A DNA stretch of 14,103 bases from CALEMW01 sp035447065 (GTDB lineage Bacteria > Krumholzibacteriota > Krumholzibacteriia > LZORAL124-64-63): positions 1-14,103 of the forward strand of contig DAOTGJ010000067.1 of the NCBI GenBank assembly GCA_035447065.1. Reading direction: 5' to 3'. This document shows positions 7,897 to 14,103 of this stretch, in pieces. The notes below the pieces were generated by a model. The model was not told the DNA's origin. It saw only the letters and a list, made by a program, of their open reading frames with translations, and ran no database searches. A program made the position numbers and the translations under genes. The stretch's first letter is position 1. The number at the start of each line of letters is the position of its first letter.

Positions 7897-9417
7897 ATGC
7901 CCCAGGTTTCCGTCCGCATCGAGGGCCGCGCCCTCTCCATCGTCCCCGGCACGCCGCTGCTGGAGGTCCTGGCCGCCCACGACCTCACCGGCGACGCCGC
8001 CGACCCCGTGGTCCTGGCCGTCATCAACGGCCAGCGCTCGCCCCTCTCGCTGCCCCTCTGGGGCGACGAGCACGTGGGCCTCATGCGTCTGAGCCACCCC
8101 AAGACCCGCGCCGCCATCCTGCAGACCCTGAGCGCCGTGCTGGCGGTGGCCTGCGAGGAGCTCTTCCCCGAGCGCGAGCTGATCGTGGACTTCTCCCTGG
8201 ACGACGGCCTGCACGGCACCCTGGGCGACGCGGTGACGGAGGCGGACCTGCTGGCCGTGGCGGAGCGCATGCGCGCCATCGTGGCCCAGGACCGGGAGAT
8301 CCTGCCCCGCGTCTTCGGCCAGCGCACCCTGGTGCGCAAGCTGCGCGGCTCCCGCCTGCGCTACACCCGCGACGCCGCCCGCCACGTGGATCCCGACGCC
8401 ACCCCCATGGCCCAGATCGAGGGCAGCGACCTGATCTTCCAGGGCCTGCAGCTCCCGTCGACCCGCGACGTGGGCGCCTTCGCCCTGCTTCCCGAGCCGC
8501 CCGGCTTCGTCCTGCTGCCCTCGCTCCCCGGGCGGCCCGACAGCACGGCGGAGGCCGTGCGCCGCCCCAAGCTCCTGGCCGCCCTGCGCGAATGGGGCGC
8601 CTGGGCCGACGGCCACGGCTTCGCCCACCTGGGCGGCCTGAACCGCTGGCTGGCCGAGGGCCGGGCCAAGGAGCTGGTGCGCCTGTGCGAGGCCCGGCAG
8701 GGCCGCGTCTTCGTGACCACGGCGGACCGCATCGCCGCCCTGCCCGCCGACGGCCGCCTGGTCCTGATCGCCGGCCCCAGCAGCAGCGGCAAGACCAGCA
8801 CCGCCAAGCGCCTCTCCGTGCAGCTCAAGGTGCTGGGGCTCCAGCCCTTCGCCCTCTCCCTGGACGACTACTTCGTGGACCGCGACGCCACCCCCCGCGA
8901 CGCCCACGGCCGNNNNNNNNNNNNNNNNNNNNNNNNNNNNNNNNNNNNNNNNNNNNNNNNNNNNNNNNNNNNNNNNNNNNNNNNNNNNNNNNNNNNNNNN
9001 NNNNNNNNNNNNTTCGTGTCGGCCCTCTGCCACACCAACCTGGACAACGTGAGCTTCCAGCCCACCACCATGCCGCGGGTGATCCGCCGCATCGTGCGCG
9101 ACGCCCAGTTCCGCGGCTACACCGCCAGCCAGACCCTGGCCCGCTGGCCCCAGGTGCGCGAGGGCGAGGACCGCTGGATCACACCGCACCTGGAGAACGC
9201 CGACCTGATCTTCAACTCCGGCCTGGCCTACGAGATGAGCGTGCTCAAGCTGTGGGCCGAGCCGCGCCTGGCCGCCGTGGATCCGGACGACCCCTCCTAC
9301 GGCCGCGCCCGCGCCCTGCTGCGGCTGCTGCGGGCGCACCTGCCCCTGGACGCGGGCCTGGTGCCGCCCACGTCGCTGCTGCGGGAGTTCATCGGGGGGA
9401 GCGGGTTCTCGTACTGA
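7897..9417 (+). CDS. Uridine-kinase-family nucleoside kinase with N-terminal TGS/threonyl-tRNA-synthetase-like region (contains an assembly gap)
   Basis: Residues 1-60 form a TGS-like domain (VSVRIEGRALSIVPGTPLLE). Residues 60-190 resemble the editing-type region of threonyl-tRNA synthetase, and the C-terminal half is a P-loop kinase of the Udk/PRK type. Walker A is GPSSSGKT (293-300) and the uridine-kinase motif SLDDYFVDRDATP spans 321-333. After the gap, conserved segments include LDNVSFQPTTMPRVIRRIVR and YTASQTLARWP. Relatives run to about 550 residues and have roughly 80 residues between DDYF...PRD and the VSAL segment. The 100-N gap spans only 34 codons, so the true gene is probably longer than shown and Walker B lies in the missing part. 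The likely reaction is phosphorylation of a nucleoside or similar small molecule, but the substrate is not established. It ends 9 nt from the convergent gene. Confidence 0.85.
   Translation: MPQVSVRIEGRALSIVPGTPLLEVLAAHDLTGDAADPVVLAVINGQRSPLSLPLWGDEHVGLMRLSHPKTRAAILQTLSAVLAVACEELFPERELIVDFSLDDGLHGTLGDAVTEADLLAVAERMRAIVAQDREILPRVFGQRTLVRKLRGSRLRYTRDAARHVDPDATPMAQIEGSDLIFQGLQLPSTRDVGAFALLPEPPGFVLLPSLPGRPDSTAEAVRRPKLLAALREWGAWADGHGFAHLGGLNRWLAEGRAKELVRLCEARQGRVFVTTADRIAALPADGRLVLIAGPSSSGKTSTAKRLSVQLKVLGLQPFALSLDDYFVDRDATPRDAHGXXXXXXXXXXXXXXXXXXXXXXXXXXXXXXXXXXFVSALCHTNLDNVSFQPTTMPRVIRRIVRDAQFRGYTASQTLARWPQVREGEDRWITPHLENADLIFNSGLAYEMSVLKLWAEPRLAAVDPDDPSYGRARALLRLLRAHLPLDAGLVPPTSLLREFIGGSGFSY
8913..9012. 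other. Assembly gap (100 N) inside the kinase gene
   Basis: A run of exactly 100 N. The flanks stay in the same reading frame when counted through it, but such fixed-size gaps usually have arbitrary length. Comparison with the family suggests more than 100 bases are missing. Confidence 0.95.
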
Positions 9418-9426
9418 GGCGCGGCG

Positions 9427-10296
9427 CTACCAATGGCCGCTGTACATGATCATGGGGAAGGCGATGAAGCCGCTGTCGTCGTCCAGCAGGGGCCGGAAGC
9501 CGCTGATGCTGAACGAGTGCTCGGTGCCGAACAGGCGCAGGCCGAGGTTGAGGAAGCCGTCCAGATCGTCGGCGTCGTCGGCGAAGAGGGCCGAGCTGGA
9601 CATCCACTCCGCGAAGAACTTGATGCGGCTGCGGCCCTGGATGTCGGCCCCCACCAGGATCACCGTCTCCGCGTCCCCGTCGTCCTGGAAATTGCGGCTC
9701 AGCGCCACGTTGAAGCTGCTGCGCGGGTCGCCCACGCCGGCCACCACGCCCACCGACCCGAACCTGGTCTCCTCCAGGGTGGTGTAGCTGCCCGTGAGCG
9801 CCAGCCCCAGCGGGCCGGTGGCGCGGTCCAGCATCCGGACCTTGGCGCCCACCGAGAGCATGAGCACGTCGCCGGTGACCGGAAAGAGGGTCGCCACGCT
9901 CAGGTTCACGTCGTCGGCCGGAGCGTAGCCGAAGTTCAGGAAGAACAGCTCGAAGCTCCGGAAGTAGCCGCTGCCCGACGGCAGGGTGGCGGGCGTGGGA
10001 CAGAACATCAGGGAGTTGACGTCGGGATCCTGCCGCACGCTCTGCCCCCGGTCCGCGTGGGCCAGGCGGGCGATGCGGTCGCGGGAGATCTCCAGCCGCC
10101 CCAGGGCATCGGTCTGGAACACCACCAGATCCTCGCGCTCCTCCAGGATCTCGCCCCGCAGCAGGGTGCCGTCCTTGAGCAGGAGCTCATCGTGCTTCGG
10201 AGGCAGGGGCACGCCGGAGAACTCGTCGGGGTCGCCGGCGGACGCGGCGGTCGCCAGCAGGATCAGGCAGAGCAGCGTGAGGATCGCGCGGGCCAT
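9427..10296 (-). CDS. Exported beta-rich protein of unknown function with N-terminal small-barrel motif
   Basis: This 289-residue protein has a clear Sec signal peptide (MARAILTLLCLILLATAASA, cleavage after ASA). A short segment follows, LLLKDGTLLRGEILEEREDL to about residue 80, resembling the KDG-x-x-RG-x-I small beta-barrel (SH3-like) repeat often found at the N terminus of secreted proteins. The rest, from about residue 100, is a series of alternating strands (LNLGLRLFGTEHSFSISGF, FIAFPMIMYSGHW) ending in an aromatic residue, which suggests an outer-membrane beta-barrel. The start has GGAGG 5 nt upstream. It lies 21 nt after the ACT-domain gene on the same strand, so the two are probably co-transcribed. 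I do not recognise a named family. Confidence 0.8.
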   Translation of the reverse strand: MARAILTLLCLILLATAASAGDPDEFSGVPLPPKHDELLLKDGTLLRGEILEEREDLVVFQTDALGRLEISRDRIARLAHADRGQSVRQDPDVNSLMFCPTPATLPSGSGYFRSFELFFLNFGYAPADDVNLSVATLFPVTGDVLMLSVGAKVRMLDRATGPLGLALTGSYTTLEETRFGSVGVVAGVGDPRSSFNVALSRNFQDDGDAETVILVGADIQGRSRIKFFAEWMSSSALFADDADDLDGFLNLGLRLFGTEHSFSISGFRPLLDDDSGFIAFPMIMYSGHW

Positions 10297-10317
10297 GACG
10301 GCCTCCGTCGTAGGGGA

Positions 10318-10791
10318 TCAGGGCACCAGGAACGTGCGGCCGATCTCCTCGCGCGCGCCCGGCAGGTCCTTCTCCTCCACGATGCAGGAGACGGTGGACA
10401 CGCTGGTGCTCACGGCGTGGATGTCGATGCCGCCGGCGGCCAGCGCCTCGAACATCATGCCGGCGATGGCCGGCCGTTCGCTGAAATGGGGACCGTAGAT
10501 GGAGACCAGGGCCACGTGCTTGCGGCAGTCGATGCTCTCGGCCTCGATGCGCTCGGCCAGGTCCTGCAGCAGGCCCAGGGCCTGGTCCAGATCCTTGTGC
10601 TCCACGGCCACCGAGAGGTTCTCGCGGCCGCGGCTGTCCGGGCTGGACACGATGCAGAGCACGTTCACGCCGGCCCGCCCCAGGGTGGACAGGGTGAGCC
10701 CCGCCACGCCGGGCCCTCGCCGCACGCCCAGGATGTGCACCAGGACCAGATTCCTGGTTTCGATCATGCCGCCGATGGCCACCTTGGACAT
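10318..10791 (-). CDS. Stand-alone tandem ACT-domain protein, aspartokinase regulatory-domain type
   Basis: This 157-residue protein consists of two ACT domains, about 13-85 and 88-157. They resemble the C-terminal regulatory half of aspartate kinase: GVRRGPGVAGLTLSTLGRAG with VNVLCIVSSP in the first, and ERPAIAGMMFEALAAGGIDI with HAVSTSVSTVSCIVEEKDL in the second. No kinase catalytic domain precedes it. The ATG at 10789-10791 follows GGGGGAGGGAG and gives MSKVAIGGMIETRNL; earlier in-frame starts lack such a site. ACT pairs of this type bind lysine or threonine at dimer interfaces. Possible roles are an amino-acid sensor, or a detached regulatory subunit for an aspartokinase encoded elsewhere; the second is inference. 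No strong minus-strand promoter is visible in the 158-bp upstream region, though it holds an AT-rich patch around 10850-10863. Confidence 0.85.
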   Translation of the reverse strand: MSKVAIGGMIETRNLVLVHILGVRRGPGVAGLTLSTLGRAGVNVLCIVSSPDSRGRENLSVAVEHKDLDQALGLLQDLAERIEAESIDCRKHVALVSIYGPHFSERPAIAGMMFEALAAGGIDIHAVSTSVSTVSCIVEEKDLPGAREEIGRTFLVP

Positions 10792-10888
10792 GGCTCCCTC
10801 CCCCGCTGGAAAACACCTGTCCGGAAGATAGGAAACGGCCGCCCCCGCCGAAAAATAATTTTCCCTGCCGACGGCCGGGGTTGGGGGG

Positions 10889-10916
10889 TTGACTTCGACG
10901 GCGGGCGGCTTAGAAT
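10889..10916 (+). promoter_or_regulatory. sigma70-type promoter of elbB
   Basis: TTGACT (10889-10894) and TAGAAT (10911-10916) are 16 nt apart, each matching the consensus at 5 of 6 positions, inside a divergent 158-bp intergenic region. Transcription would start near 10923, about 27 nt before the elbB ATG. It may drive the whole plus-strand run that follows. Confidence 0.65.
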
Positions 10917-10949
10917 CGTGGGCCTGGCCTCGACACAAGGGGGTGCTCC

Positions 10950-11612
10950 ATGGCCAAGATCGCCGTCATCCTGAGCGGCTGCGGCGTCTATGACGGCGCG
11001 GAGATCCACGAGTCCGTGGCCACCCTCGCGGCCCTGGACCGCGCCGGCGCGCAGGTGACCGTCGCCGCCCCGGACATCCCCCAGATGCATGTGGTGGACC
11101 ACCAGCGCGGCGAGCCGGCCGCGGACCAGACGCGCAACGTGCGCGTGGAGGCCGCCCGCATCGCCCGCGGTCCCGTGGCCGACGTGAAGGACCTGCGGGC
11201 CGCGGATTTCGACGCCGTGATCCTGCCCGGAGGGTTCGGCGCCGCCAAGAACCTCTGCACCTTCGCCGTGGACGGCGCCGACTGCAGCGTGAACCCCGAC
11301 GTGGCCGCCTTCCTGCGCGCCATGAACGCCGGCGGCAAGGTCATCGGCGCCATGTGCATCGCGCCCGCCCTGGTGGCCCGCATCTTCGGGGCCGACGGCG
11401 GCGTGGACGTGACCATCGGCACGGACCCGGACACCGCGGCGGCCGTGGAGGCCATGGGCGCCCGGCACGTGGACTGCCCCCCCACCGGCGTGGTGGTGGA
11501 CGCGGAGCGCCGCGTCGTCAGCACGCCCGCCTACATGAACGCCGGCCGCATCGGCGAGGTGTTCCAGGGCATCGACAAGCTCGTGGCCACGGTCCTGGAC
11601 CTGGCCGATTGA
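10950..11612 (+). CDS. elbB: ElbB-like glyoxalase of the DJ-1/PfpI superfamily
   Basis: This 220-residue protein matches ElbB in length (E. coli about 217) and in its signatures. SGCGVYDGAEIHESV (9-23) is diagnostic, DAVILPGGFGAAKNL (88-102) follows, and the nucleophile-elbow block is GAMCIAPALVAR with Cys136. The C-terminal part has CPPTGVVVD and VVSTPAYMN. ElbB was linked to isoprenoid synthesis and later reported to have weak glyoxalase activity on small dicarbonyls; its physiological substrate is uncertain. The start has AGGGGG about 8 nt upstream and a good promoter before it. Downstream, a ParA-type gene begins 42 nt after the stop, on the same strand. Confidence 0.93.
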   Translation: MAKIAVILSGCGVYDGAEIHESVATLAALDRAGAQVTVAAPDIPQMHVVDHQRGEPAADQTRNVRVEAARIARGPVADVKDLRAADFDAVILPGGFGAAKNLCTFAVDGADCSVNPDVAAFLRAMNAGGKVIGAMCIAPALVARIFGADGGVDVTIGTDPDTAAAVEAMGARHVDCPPTGVVVDAERRVVSTPAYMNAGRIGEVFQGIDKLVATVLDLAD

Positions 11613-11654
11613 TCCCGTCCCCTATTTGAACCGCTGAAAGGAGACGCCCCTCCC

Positions 11655-12593
11655 ATGCAGCCTGCGCACGACATCCGGCGGGAGGAAGGCCCCGCGGCGA
11701 ACCCCTGGGGCCTGCCCCGGGCCCGCGTCCTGAGCCTCGTGAGCCAGAAAGGCGGGGTGGCCAAGACCACCTCCACCGTGAACCTGGGCGCCGCCCTGGC
11801 CCTGAGCGGCCACCGCGTCCTGATCATCGGCACCGACCCCCAGTGCGGCGTATCCCGCACCCTGGGCTACAGCCCCGACGGGCTCCACGGCGGCCTGACC
11901 GAGGTCCTGCTCTCGGACCTGCCCCTGAGCCAGGTGGCCCACGACACCGCCCTGGACGGCCTGTCCATGGTGGTGCCCGACGCCTGGTCTCTGGCCGAGG
12001 AGCAGCGCTACAAGCAGTCCCTGGTGGACGAGCAGGAGGTGTTCCTGGCGGCGGTGGACGAGGCCCGCGACGAGTGGGACACCATCCTCATCGACTGTCC
12101 CCCGGGCTTCGGACCGGAGACCCGCGCCGCCCTGGCCGCCAGCGACGCCCTGCTGGTGCCGGTGCAGGCGGAGGAGCTGTGCCGCGACTCCCTCAAGCGA
12201 CTCATGGAATTCGTGCGCGCCCTGGACGCCGCGTCCGGCCGCGCCACGGAGCTGGAGGGCTTCTTCCTGACCATGGTGGACGCCCGCACGCGCCTCACCC
12301 GCCACGTCATCGACGCCATGGAGGCCGAGTACGGCGAGCGCCTGCTCCAGACCTCCATCCCGCGCACCACCCGCCTGGCGGAGATGGCCCTNNNNNNNNN
12401 NNNNNNNNNNNNNNNNNNNNNNNNNNNNNNNNNNNNNNNNNNNNNNNNNNNNNNNNNNNNNNNNNNNNNNNNNNNNNNNNNNNNNNNNNNNCTGGTCTCC
12501 CTGGACGACCTCCTGGACGAGGAGGAGTCCCGCTCCTTCGACCCCCGGCGCGACTGGGGGCTCGGCGAGGACGATTACGACACGATCAACTGA
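11655..12593 (+). CDS. ParA/Soj-family ATPase without adjacent ParB (contains an assembly gap)
   Basis: This is a deviant-Walker-A ATPase of the ParA/MinD group. After about 24 non-conserved residues comes VLSLVSQKGGVAKTTSTVNL. The Walker A is KGGVAKTT (32-39), with Ala36 where KGGVGKTT is usual, but the signature lysines Lys32 and Lys38 are present. The next motif is LIIGTDPQCGVS instead of the common LIDLDPQGN. Walker B is TILIDCPPG (Asp147), and TSIPRTTRLAEMA is the usual ParA segment near residue 240. The last 33 residues form an acidic tail (DDLLDEEESRS...). About 34 residues are hidden by the 100-N gap. AAAGGAGA lies 10 nt before the ATG. No ParB or parS-like site is seen nearby, so it may position another cargo; chromosome partition is not supported by context. 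Confidence 0.88.
   Translation: MQPAHDIRREEGPAANPWGLPRARVLSLVSQKGGVAKTTSTVNLGAALALSGHRVLIIGTDPQCGVSRTLGYSPDGLHGGLTEVLLSDLPLSQVAHDTALDGLSMVVPDAWSLAEEQRYKQSLVDEQEVFLAAVDEARDEWDTILIDCPPGFGPETRAALAASDALLVPVQAEELCRDSLKRLMEFVRALDAASGRATELEGFFLTMVDARTRLTRHVIDAMEAEYGERLLQTSIPRTTRLAEMAXXXXXXXXXXXXXXXXXXXXXXXXXXXXXXXXXXLVSLDDLLDEEESRSFDPRRDWGLGEDDYDTIN
12392..12491. other. Assembly gap (100 N) inside the ParA-type gene
   Basis: A run of exactly 100 N. The reading frame is kept on both sides, and the size fits the expected length of the ParA C-terminal region, but the length may still be a placeholder. Confidence 0.95.
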
Positions 12594-12608
12594 CCCGGGA
12601 GGGTTTCC

Positions 12609-13781
12609 GTGTCCGACACCATGCAGGCCCTGGTCTACGACAAGTCCGCGATGCCCTGGGACAAGACCCGCGGCCTGGTGCGCACCGAGGTCCCGCGCCC
12701 CGTCCTGAACGAGGCGGCCAATCCCTTCGACGCCGAGGACGTGATCGTCAAGATCCTCTTCGCCGGCTTCTGCGGCAGCGACCGCGGCATCTGGAACCGC
12801 ACCGCCTTCAAGGGCATGATCTTCGACAGCCTGAAGAAGGAGGACGCCACCGTCCGCGTCATCGGCCACGAGCTGGTGGGCGAGGTGGTGGAGGTGGGCT
12901 CCCGCGCCGCGGCGCGCTTCGGCCTGCGGCCCAAGGACGTGGTCTCGGCGGAGTCGCACGTCATCTGCGGCACCTGCCACCAGTGCATGATCGGCCAGAC
13001 GCACATCTGCGCCCGCGACACCATCATCGGCATCAGCCGTGACGGCTGCTTCGCCGAGTACGTCAAGCTGCCGGCGCGCGTGCTCTGGCCAACGGACAAG
13101 CGCAAGATCCACCTCAAGGTGGCCGCGGTGCAGGAGCCCTTCGGCAACGCGGTGCACTGCTGCCAGGCGGCGGACCTGCGGGGCAAGACGGTGGGCGTGT
13201 TCGGCTGCGGCACCATCGGGCTCTTCGTGATCATGATCGCCAAGGCCCTGGGCGCCACCCGCGTCATCGGCGTGGAGCCCAACCCCAAGAACCAGGAGAT
13301 GGCGCGCCGCCTGGGCGCCGACGAGATCATCCCCGTGGACCTGACCCGCGCCCCCAAGCACGGCCACGCCGCGGACAAGAAGGTGGTCAAGGCGGTGCGC
13401 GAGGCCGCGCGTGGCATCGGCGTGGACGTGGCCCTGGAGATGGCCGGCTTCAACAGCAGCGTCAACAACGCCATCCAGAGCACGCGCCGCGGCGGCGAGG
13501 TGGTGCTGTTCGGCCTCAAGCAGGGCAGCTTCCAGATCCAGGCCTTCGACCGCGTCATCGTCAACGGCCTCAAGCTGCACACGGTGATCGGCCGCCGCAT
13601 CTTCGACACGTGGTTCATCACCCGGAACCTGCTGGAGGACAAGTCCAACGGGATCCACGACCACATCCTGGAGACCATCCTCGCCGGGGGCGAGGACACC
13701 TGCGTGCACATCGACGACTTCACGCCTAAGATGTTCGAGCAGAAGCTGGCCGACTGGCCCAAGCTCGTCATCGAATTCTGA
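12609..13781 (+). CDS. Zinc-dependent medium-chain dehydrogenase, L-threonine 3-dehydrogenase-like
   Basis: This 390-residue MDR-family NAD(H) oxidoreductase has catalytic-zinc ligands Cys55 (GFCGSD) and His87-Glu88 (IGHELVGEV). Structural-zinc cysteines 120, 123, 126 and 134 lie in CGTCHQCMIGQTHIC. The Rossmann loop GCGTIG (199-204) is followed by Glu223 at the end of the next strand (VIGVEP), which favours NAD. ESHVICG and EPFGNAVH (176-183) match the GEGHxxCG and DPFGNAVH segments of threonine dehydrogenase. The protein is longer than typical Tdh (about 340), with an insertion between the CGSD and GHE motifs. The start is GTG at 12609, 5 nt after GGGAGGG; ATG at 12621 is an alternative. 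A selenoprotein gene begins 11 nt after its stop. The true substrate may be another polyol or amino alcohol. Confidence 0.88.
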   Translation: MSDTMQALVYDKSAMPWDKTRGLVRTEVPRPVLNEAANPFDAEDVIVKILFAGFCGSDRGIWNRTAFKGMIFDSLKKEDATVRVIGHELVGEVVEVGSRAAARFGLRPKDVVSAESHVICGTCHQCMIGQTHICARDTIIGISRDGCFAEYVKLPARVLWPTDKRKIHLKVAAVQEPFGNAVHCCQAADLRGKTVGVFGCGTIGLFVIMIAKALGATRVIGVEPNPKNQEMARRLGADEIIPVDLTRAPKHGHAADKKVVKAVREAARGIGVDVALEMAGFNSSVNNAIQSTRRGGEVVLFGLKQGSFQIQAFDRVIVNGLKLHTVIGRRIFDTWFITRNLLEDKSNGIHDHILETILAGGEDTCVHIDDFTPKMFEQKLADWPKLVIEF

Positions 13782-13792
13782 GGAGAACCGGC

Positions 13793-14020
13793 GTGGAGCT
13801 GAGCATCGAGTACTGCAAGGTCTGACGCTACGATCCCATCGCCGCCGGTCTGGCGGCGGAGCTCCGGGACGAGTTCGGCCTGGAGGCCGAGCTGATCCCC
13901 TCGGGCGGCGGCGTCTTCGAGGTGGTCCTGGACGGCGAACTCCTCTACTCCAAGAAGGCCACCCGGCGCCACGCCGAGCCCGGCGAGGTGGCGGCCCTGG
14001 TCCGCGGAAAGCTCGCATGA
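13793..14020 (+). CDS. SelW/Rdx-family selenoprotein with C-x-x-U redox motif (UGA read as selenocysteine)
   Basis: The frame opens at GTG 13793 with AGGAG 7 nt upstream. It reads MELSIEYCKV, meets TGA at 13823-13825, and continues RYDPIAAGLAAELRDEFGLE to a real TGA at 14018-14020. Total length is 75 residues with residue 11 encoded by UGA. The protein has the SelW/SelT/SelH (Rdx, thioredoxin-like) pattern: IEYC-x-x-U at the end of strand 1, then a helix ALxxEL. GGVFEVVLDGELLYSKKATR follows, matching the family's FEVxxDGxLxFSKK block. Conservation continues on both sides of the UGA in one frame, so a plain stop or pseudogene is unlikely. A SECIS-like stem-loop follows the UGA. The role is probably thiol-selenol redox, partner unknown. 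The stop overlaps the next start as ATGA. Ordinary ORF callers miss this gene. Confidence 0.88.
13823..13869 (+). promoter_or_regulatory. Bacterial SECIS element (selenocysteine insertion signal) downstream of the UGA
   Basis: CGCCGCC (13840-13846) and GGCGGCG (13852-13858) form a perfect 7-bp stem closed by a GGTCT loop (13847-13851). A U·G pair extends it by one, and TCCC/GGGA (13834-13837 with 13866-13869) can form a lower stem. The loop begins 21 nt after the UGA, within the 16-37 nt reported for bacterial SECIS elements. A G in the first two loop positions is the known requirement, and GGUCU is the loop recognised by SelB in E. coli fdhF, from memory. Confidence 0.8.
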
Positions 14021-14103
14021 CCCCGCACACGTTCCTCTTCGACATGGACGGCACCCTGCTGGACAGCAGCGCCGCGGTGGTGGACGCCGTGGCCGCCGGC
14101 CTG
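14017..14103 (+). CDS. HAD-superfamily hydrolase, phosphatase-like (N-terminal 29 residues, runs off the window)
   Basis: The visible start MTPHTFLFDMDGTLLDSSAA contains HAD motif I, DMDGT, whose first Asp is the phosphorylated nucleophile and whose second Asp is the acid/base. LLDSS after it is typical of phosphoglycolate-phosphatase or beta-phosphoglucomutase-like members. The ATG (14017-14019) overlaps the selenoprotein stop as ATGA, so translation of the phosphatase should depend on ribosomes passing the upstream UGA. The substrate cannot be judged from this fragment. Confidence 0.88.
   Translation, partial: MTPHTFLFDMDGTLLDSSAAVVDAVAAGL

Noticed and set aside
7878..9449. Plus-strand frame starting at the ATG in the hairpin loop
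   Set aside because: It is frame-shifted relative to the TGS kinase, Pro/Arg-rich, and lacks motifs.
9433..10974. Plus-strand open frame opposite the exported protein and ACT genes
   Set aside because: Antisense shadow with no recognisable motif; the minus strand has a signal peptide, ACT domains and good ribosome sites.
13823..13825. TGA as a true stop making the downstream part a pseudogene or intergenic spacer
   Set aside because: Coding similarity to SelW proteins continues in the same frame, a SECIS-like loop is in place, and the final stop overlaps the next start.
11622..14054. Long minus-strand open frame across ParA, dehydrogenase and selenoprotein
   Set aside because: Runs through an N gap, has His/Val/Gly-rich composition, and lies antisense to well-recognised genes.

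Overview
The window is a GC-rich bacterial segment with short intergenic spaces and frequent ATGA start/stop overlaps. A tripartite RND efflux system and a small secreted beta-rich protein point to a Gram-negative-type envelope. The gene mix (FmdB zinc ribbon, TGS-type uridine-kinase homologue, ElbB, stand-alone aspartokinase-type ACT pair, a selenoprotein) would fit an uncultured lineage near the FCB group or the former Deltaproteobacteria. I cannot fix the phylum from this sequence. Two runs of exactly 100 N (8913-9012 and 12392-12491) look like scaffold gaps in a draft assembly, each inside a gene.

Left part, minus strand (1-7358). A four-gene efflux operon reads leftward: tetR (3912-4532), a TolC-like outer-membrane factor, a membrane fusion protein and an RND permease cut off by the window edge. 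Its genes overlap by ATGA or lie 4 nt apart. Upstream is an AT-rich island (4541-4624) with two TGAAT-N4-ATTCA operator-like palindromes. Further upstream lie a second TetR regulator (4664-5266) and a tandem pair of type I GAPDH genes (5335-7358). In that pair the downstream copy looks like a normal enzyme. The upstream copy has lost the catalytic cysteine and the phosphate-site residues.

Middle (7359-10791). A divergent region with overlapping promoter-like sequences separates the gap pair from fmdB and a TGS-containing uridine-kinase-family protein, whose Shine-Dalgarno sequence is buried in an 11-bp hairpin. These converge on a minus-strand pair: a two-ACT-domain protein followed by a predicted exported protein of unknown function.

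Right part, plus strand (10889-14103). A good sigma70-type promoter drives elbB. After it come an orphan ParA-type ATPase, a threonine-dehydrogenase-like zinc MDR enzyme, a short gene that standard ORF calling breaks at an in-frame UGA, and the start of a HAD phosphatase. The broken gene reads as a 75-residue SelW/Rdx-family selenoprotein with a C-x-x-U motif. A stem-loop 21 nt after the UGA has a GGUCU apical loop, as in the SECIS of E. coli fdhF as I recall it. This is the most important hidden feature of the window.
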